Assembly (NCBI GenBank): GCA_050260095.1
Contig: JBLNBQ010000008.1
Coordinates: forward strand, 1 to 15,473
Origin: JBLNBQ01 sp050260095
GTDB taxonomy: Bacteria; Bacillota; UBA5301; DYFA01
Reading direction: 5' to 3'
Length of the DNA: 15,473 nt
The notes under the pieces were generated by a model. That model made no database searches. It worked only from the letters and a program-made list of their open reading frames with translations, and had not been told where the DNA came from. Shown in pieces: positions 14,788 to 15,473 of this stretch. Positions within the stretch are counted from its first letter, which is position 1; the number at the start of each line of letters is the position of its first letter. The translations under genes were made by a program, and so were the position numbers.

Positions 14788-15473
14788 CTACCGGCCGCCA
14801 AGCCAGGTCAGCCGGTGCAGGGCCGCCGTCGCCTCGGCCACCCGCTCGCAGGTCAGCGCCGGGAAGCCGGCTTCGGTCAGAAGGCGGTGCAGCTCGTCGC
14901 GCCCCAAGCCGTGCAGGAGCCCGGCGAGGAGCAACGTCAAAAGGTCGGCGTCTTCCTCCTGGCCGAGCGCGACCGTCGCCCGGGCCAGCGCCATGGCATG
15001 CCGGGGACCGCCCGGGCGCCCCGTCTGGCGATAATGCTCCGTGAGGCCCGCCCAGAGACGTTCGAGGCGCTCTCGCTCCACCGGCGTTCCGCCGGGCAAG
15101 AGGTCGCCCGGTCCGGTCTCCTCCATGGGCGCGTCGCTCGTCCTGAGCCCGGCCTCGGCCCCGCAGAGGTACTCGGCCACGACCTCCTCCGGCCTCCCCC
15201 GGCGGGCGATGCCGCTCCGTTCGAGCGCGTAGACGTAATCGGCGATCTCCGGCACCAGGTCAACCTCGTGCGTGGCGACCACGTAGGCCATCCCCTCGGC
15301 GTTCAGTTCCTGAAGCAGGGCGATCAGCTCACGCCGCCCATGGTAGTCGAGGCCGGTGAAAGGCTCGTCGAGGACGAGCAGCTCCGGGCGGTGGATGATC
15401 GCGCCGGCGACCGCCACCCGCCGCTTCTCCCCCCCGGAAAGGTACTGGGGGACCCGGTGGCGCAGGTGTTCCA
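14788..15473 (-). CDS. ECF/CbiO-type ABC transporter ATPase with HD-like C-terminal extension, partial (N-terminus off window)
   Basis: The last 227 residues are visible; the Walker A part lies beyond the right edge. The ABC signature YLSGGEKRR, the Walker B LLVLDEPFTGLD and the switch histidine in VVATHEVDLV identify an ATPase of the energy-coupling-factor or cobalt/nickel (CbiO) type, which powers vitamin or metal uptake with S and T membrane subunits. Usual CbiO/EcfA proteins end shortly after the switch region. Here about 100 further residues follow. They include RHAMALARATVAL and LLAGLLHGLG, which resemble an HD domain in which the paired Asp of His-Asp is Gly. The region could sense a ligand or help dimerisation. 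The gene ends 3 bases before the T-box promoter with no terminator. ATPase call firm; transported substrate unknown; HD resemblance tentative. Confidence 0.88.
   Translation of the reverse strand, partial: EHLRHRVPQYLSGGEKRRVAVAGAIIHRPELLVLDEPFTGLDYHGRRELIALLQELNAEGMAYVVATHEVDLVPEIADYVYALERSGIARRGRPEEVVAEYLCGAEAGLRTSDAPMEETGPGDLLPGGTPVERERLERLWAGLTEHYRQTGRPGGPRHAMALARATVALGQEEDADLLTLLLAGLLHGLGRDELHRLLTEAGFPALTCERVAEATAALHRLTWLGGR

Overview
The window is GC-rich and densely coded on both strands. The best fit is a high-GC, probably spore-forming member of the Bacillota (a Symbiobacterium- or Thermaerobacter-like deep branch is a guess). The signs are a textbook T-box leader with a TTGACA/TAGAAT promoter, purine-rich Shine-Dalgarno sites, GTG starts, intrinsic terminators, an ECF-type transporter ATPase, a cysteine-rich protein resembling Bacillota spore-surface proteins, and a Ni-CODH family protein. 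No rRNA, tRNA, CRISPR array, phage or plasmid genes are visible.

Left part (1-3210): a partial HD-domain phosphohydrolase gene (minus) runs off the left edge. A complete IS1182-like insertion sequence follows, with 25-bp imperfect inverted ends and CTAG on both sides. It lies only 23 bp upstream of a GT4 glycosyltransferase gene, so it has separated that gene from its original upstream DNA. A strong terminator closes the unit.

Middle (3279-7441): a stand-alone cooS-family gene converges on a family-2 glycoside hydrolase gene. The CooS-like protein keeps most metal-cluster ligands. However, the position of one C-cluster cysteine is Glu303, second-shell histidines are changed, and the D-cluster motif is C-x2-C. 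It is probably a deviant, non-CO-converting CooS (CooS-V-like) rather than a true CO dehydrogenase.

Right of centre (7521-11393): a four-gene plus-strand set encodes a membrane-anchored PHP phosphoesterase, an ArnT/GT83-type membrane glycosyltransferase, a small SMR/ArnE-like membrane protein and a GT2 polyprenyl-phosphate glycosyltransferase. Together they look like an envelope-glycosylation pathway: the GT2 loads a sugar on a lipid carrier, the SMR protein flips it, and the ArnT-like enzyme transfers it outside the membrane. A 31-cysteine protein with an internal duplication follows and ends at a perfect hairpin.

Right end (12758-15473, minus): an AMP-forming acyl-CoA synthetase gene sits behind a complete T-box leader whose specifier reads most plausibly as CUC (Leu). 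Upstream lies a partial ECF/CbiO-type ABC ATPase gene with an unusual C-terminal extension resembling a degenerate HD domain. The points most worth following are the altered CooS active site, the T-box on an acyl-CoA synthetase, and the ATPase/HD-like fusion.
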